From the NCBI GenBank assembly GCA_031266635.1, contig JAISAN010000194.1, forward strand, positions 1-7,716: a DNA stretch of 7,716 bases, written 5' to 3'. This DNA comes from Treponema sp. GTDB lineage: Bacteria; Spirochaetota; Spirochaetia; Treponematales; Breznakiellaceae. How positions within the stretch are numbered: position 1 is the first letter of the stretch; every line of letters starts with the position of its first letter. The position numbers were made by a program, and so were the translations under genes. A model generated the notes under the pieces. It searched no databases, was not told where the DNA came from, and saw nothing but the letters and a program-made list of their open reading frames with translations. This document shows positions 7,479-7,716 of this stretch, piece after piece.

Positions 7479-7490
7479 CGCATTTCTCCT
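7476..7490 (-). promoter_or_regulatory. Ribosome binding site for the TTG start of the lipoprotein
   Basis: The minus strand reads AGGAGAAATGCGTTG. AGGAG (7486-7490) is 7 nt from the TTG (7476-7478) and 2 nt from an out-of-frame ATG (7481-7483), so spacing supports the TTG. The ATG opens a 13-codon basic peptide (MRCILSLRRDMPG) that stops at 7442-7444 inside the lipoprotein signal-peptide region. Confidence 0.6.
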
Positions 7491-7539
7491 TTTTAAAACA
7501 ATAGTAGGCTGAGTAGACTAAAACGCTTAATTAAGAGAA
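7479..7539 (-). other. A+T-rich leader of the lipoprotein-barrel operon
   Basis: This short A+T-rich stretch lies between the inverted-repeat element and the lipoprotein start. It holds a 10-bp palindrome, CTTAATTAAG (7526-7535), an imperfect 9-bp tandem repeat (agtaggctg/agtagacta, 7503-7520), and a weak -10-like TACTAT on the minus strand (7501-7506) without a convincing -35 box. A promoter here is possible but not shown. Confidence 0.3.
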
Positions 7540-7641
7540 ACCGCAAAGGGCGCAAAGAAGACGCATCGAACCGTAGGTTCGCAATCGCAAAGAAAATCAT
7601 ATTCTTTGTGTCCTTTGCGTAATCTTGGCGATCTTTGCGGT
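7540..7641. repeat. GCAAAG-rich inverted-repeat element with three-way-junction fold
   Basis: Two arms, 7540-7565 and 7616-7641, are imperfect inverted repeats: 21 of 26 positions pair, with the outer 9 bp (ACCGCAAAG/CTTTGCGGT) perfect. Between them lie two further hairpins: CGAACC-gta-GGTTCG (7567-7581, perfect 6-bp stem) and CGCAAAGAA-aatcata-TTCTTTGTG (7586-7610, 9 pairs including one G-T). The whole can form a closing stem with two side hairpins. The motif GCAAAG or its complement recurs about six times. This resembles interspersed intergenic repeats (REP/MITE-like) seen in many bacterial genomes. It sits between the OmpA-family gene and the lipoprotein gene, where the transcript could act as an attenuator or processing site. 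No transposase or clear target-site duplication is visible. Confidence 0.75.
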
Positions 7642-7664
7642 AAATTCTTCATTTGCTTATCCCG

Positions 7665-7716
7665 CTATTTGATCAAAATAAATTCAACCCGGCGGTTTTT
7701 CCACCAGCCGTCCCGG
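7665..7716 (-). CDS. OmpA-family protein, C-terminal end
   Basis: The minus-strand frame entering from the right edge encodes RDGWWKNRRVEFILIK and stops at TAG (7665-7667). NRRVEF followed by a hydrophobic strand and a terminal Lys is the classic end of the OmpA C-terminal peptidoglycan-binding domain (as in OmpA, Pal and MotB), where the arginines lie near the wall-peptide binding site. Only 16 residues are visible, so the N-terminal half (barrel, lipoprotein or other) is unknown. It is in the same direction as the lipoprotein gene, 186 bp upstream, with the inverted-repeat element between them. Confidence 0.8.
   Translation of the reverse strand, partial: RDGWWKNRRVEFILIK

Noticed and set aside
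7540..7641. CRISPR-like array suggested by the recurring GCAAAG units
   Set aside because: The units are only 6-8 bp, irregularly spaced and arranged as inverted arms, so this is a hairpin repeat and not an array of repeats and spacers.

Overview
The window reads like part of a spirochete chromosome, most likely from the Treponema group. This is an inference from several signs together: a lipoprotein with the permissive lipobox L-G-S-C, a DUF115/MptE-like protein of the flagellin-glycosylation (Maf) family, frequent TTG starts with good Shine-Dalgarno sequences, and moderately high G+C. No rRNA or other marker gene is present, so the genus is not proven. There are no tRNAs, CRISPR arrays, transposases or phage genes.

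Layout. At the left edge (1-225, + strand) is the C-terminal end of lepA (elongation factor 4). Everything else lies on the - strand and converges on it. In transcription order, from right to left, these are: the last 16 codons of an OmpA-family protein (7665-7716); a 186-bp intergenic region with a roughly 102-nt inverted-repeat element that can fold as a three-way junction (7540-7641); a CsgG/TolB-N-like lipoprotein (6024-7478); a 796-residue secreted protein with a CsgG-like N-terminus, a Pro-rich linker, a long coiled coil and a C-terminal beta-barrel (3617-6007); an 86-bp gap with a plausible sigma-70 promoter; a membrane-anchored SurA/PpiD-like parvulin chaperone (1992-3530); and a DUF115/MptE-like protein (238-1986) whose ribosome binding site overlaps the stop codon of the gene before it.

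How the genes may work together. The lipoprotein and the barrel protein are tandem paralogues. Beyond the CsgG-like N-terminal domain they share a second domain, which I do not recognise. It aligns without gaps for about 99 residues (about 37 identities counted by hand), with landmarks GTG, HPPF, TDY, KTGNK, KWGF and WP.S, and then continues into a further conserved block. One paralogue is probably lipid-anchored. The other carries its own outer-membrane barrel on a coiled-coil stalk. With an OmpA-family protein upstream and a periplasmic folding factor downstream, the cluster looks like an outer-membrane assembly module. Its cargo or function cannot be read from the sequence. This paralogue pair is the most interesting content of the window. 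The DUF115 gene may be only a passenger of the chaperone operon, or may act in surface or flagellar glycosylation.
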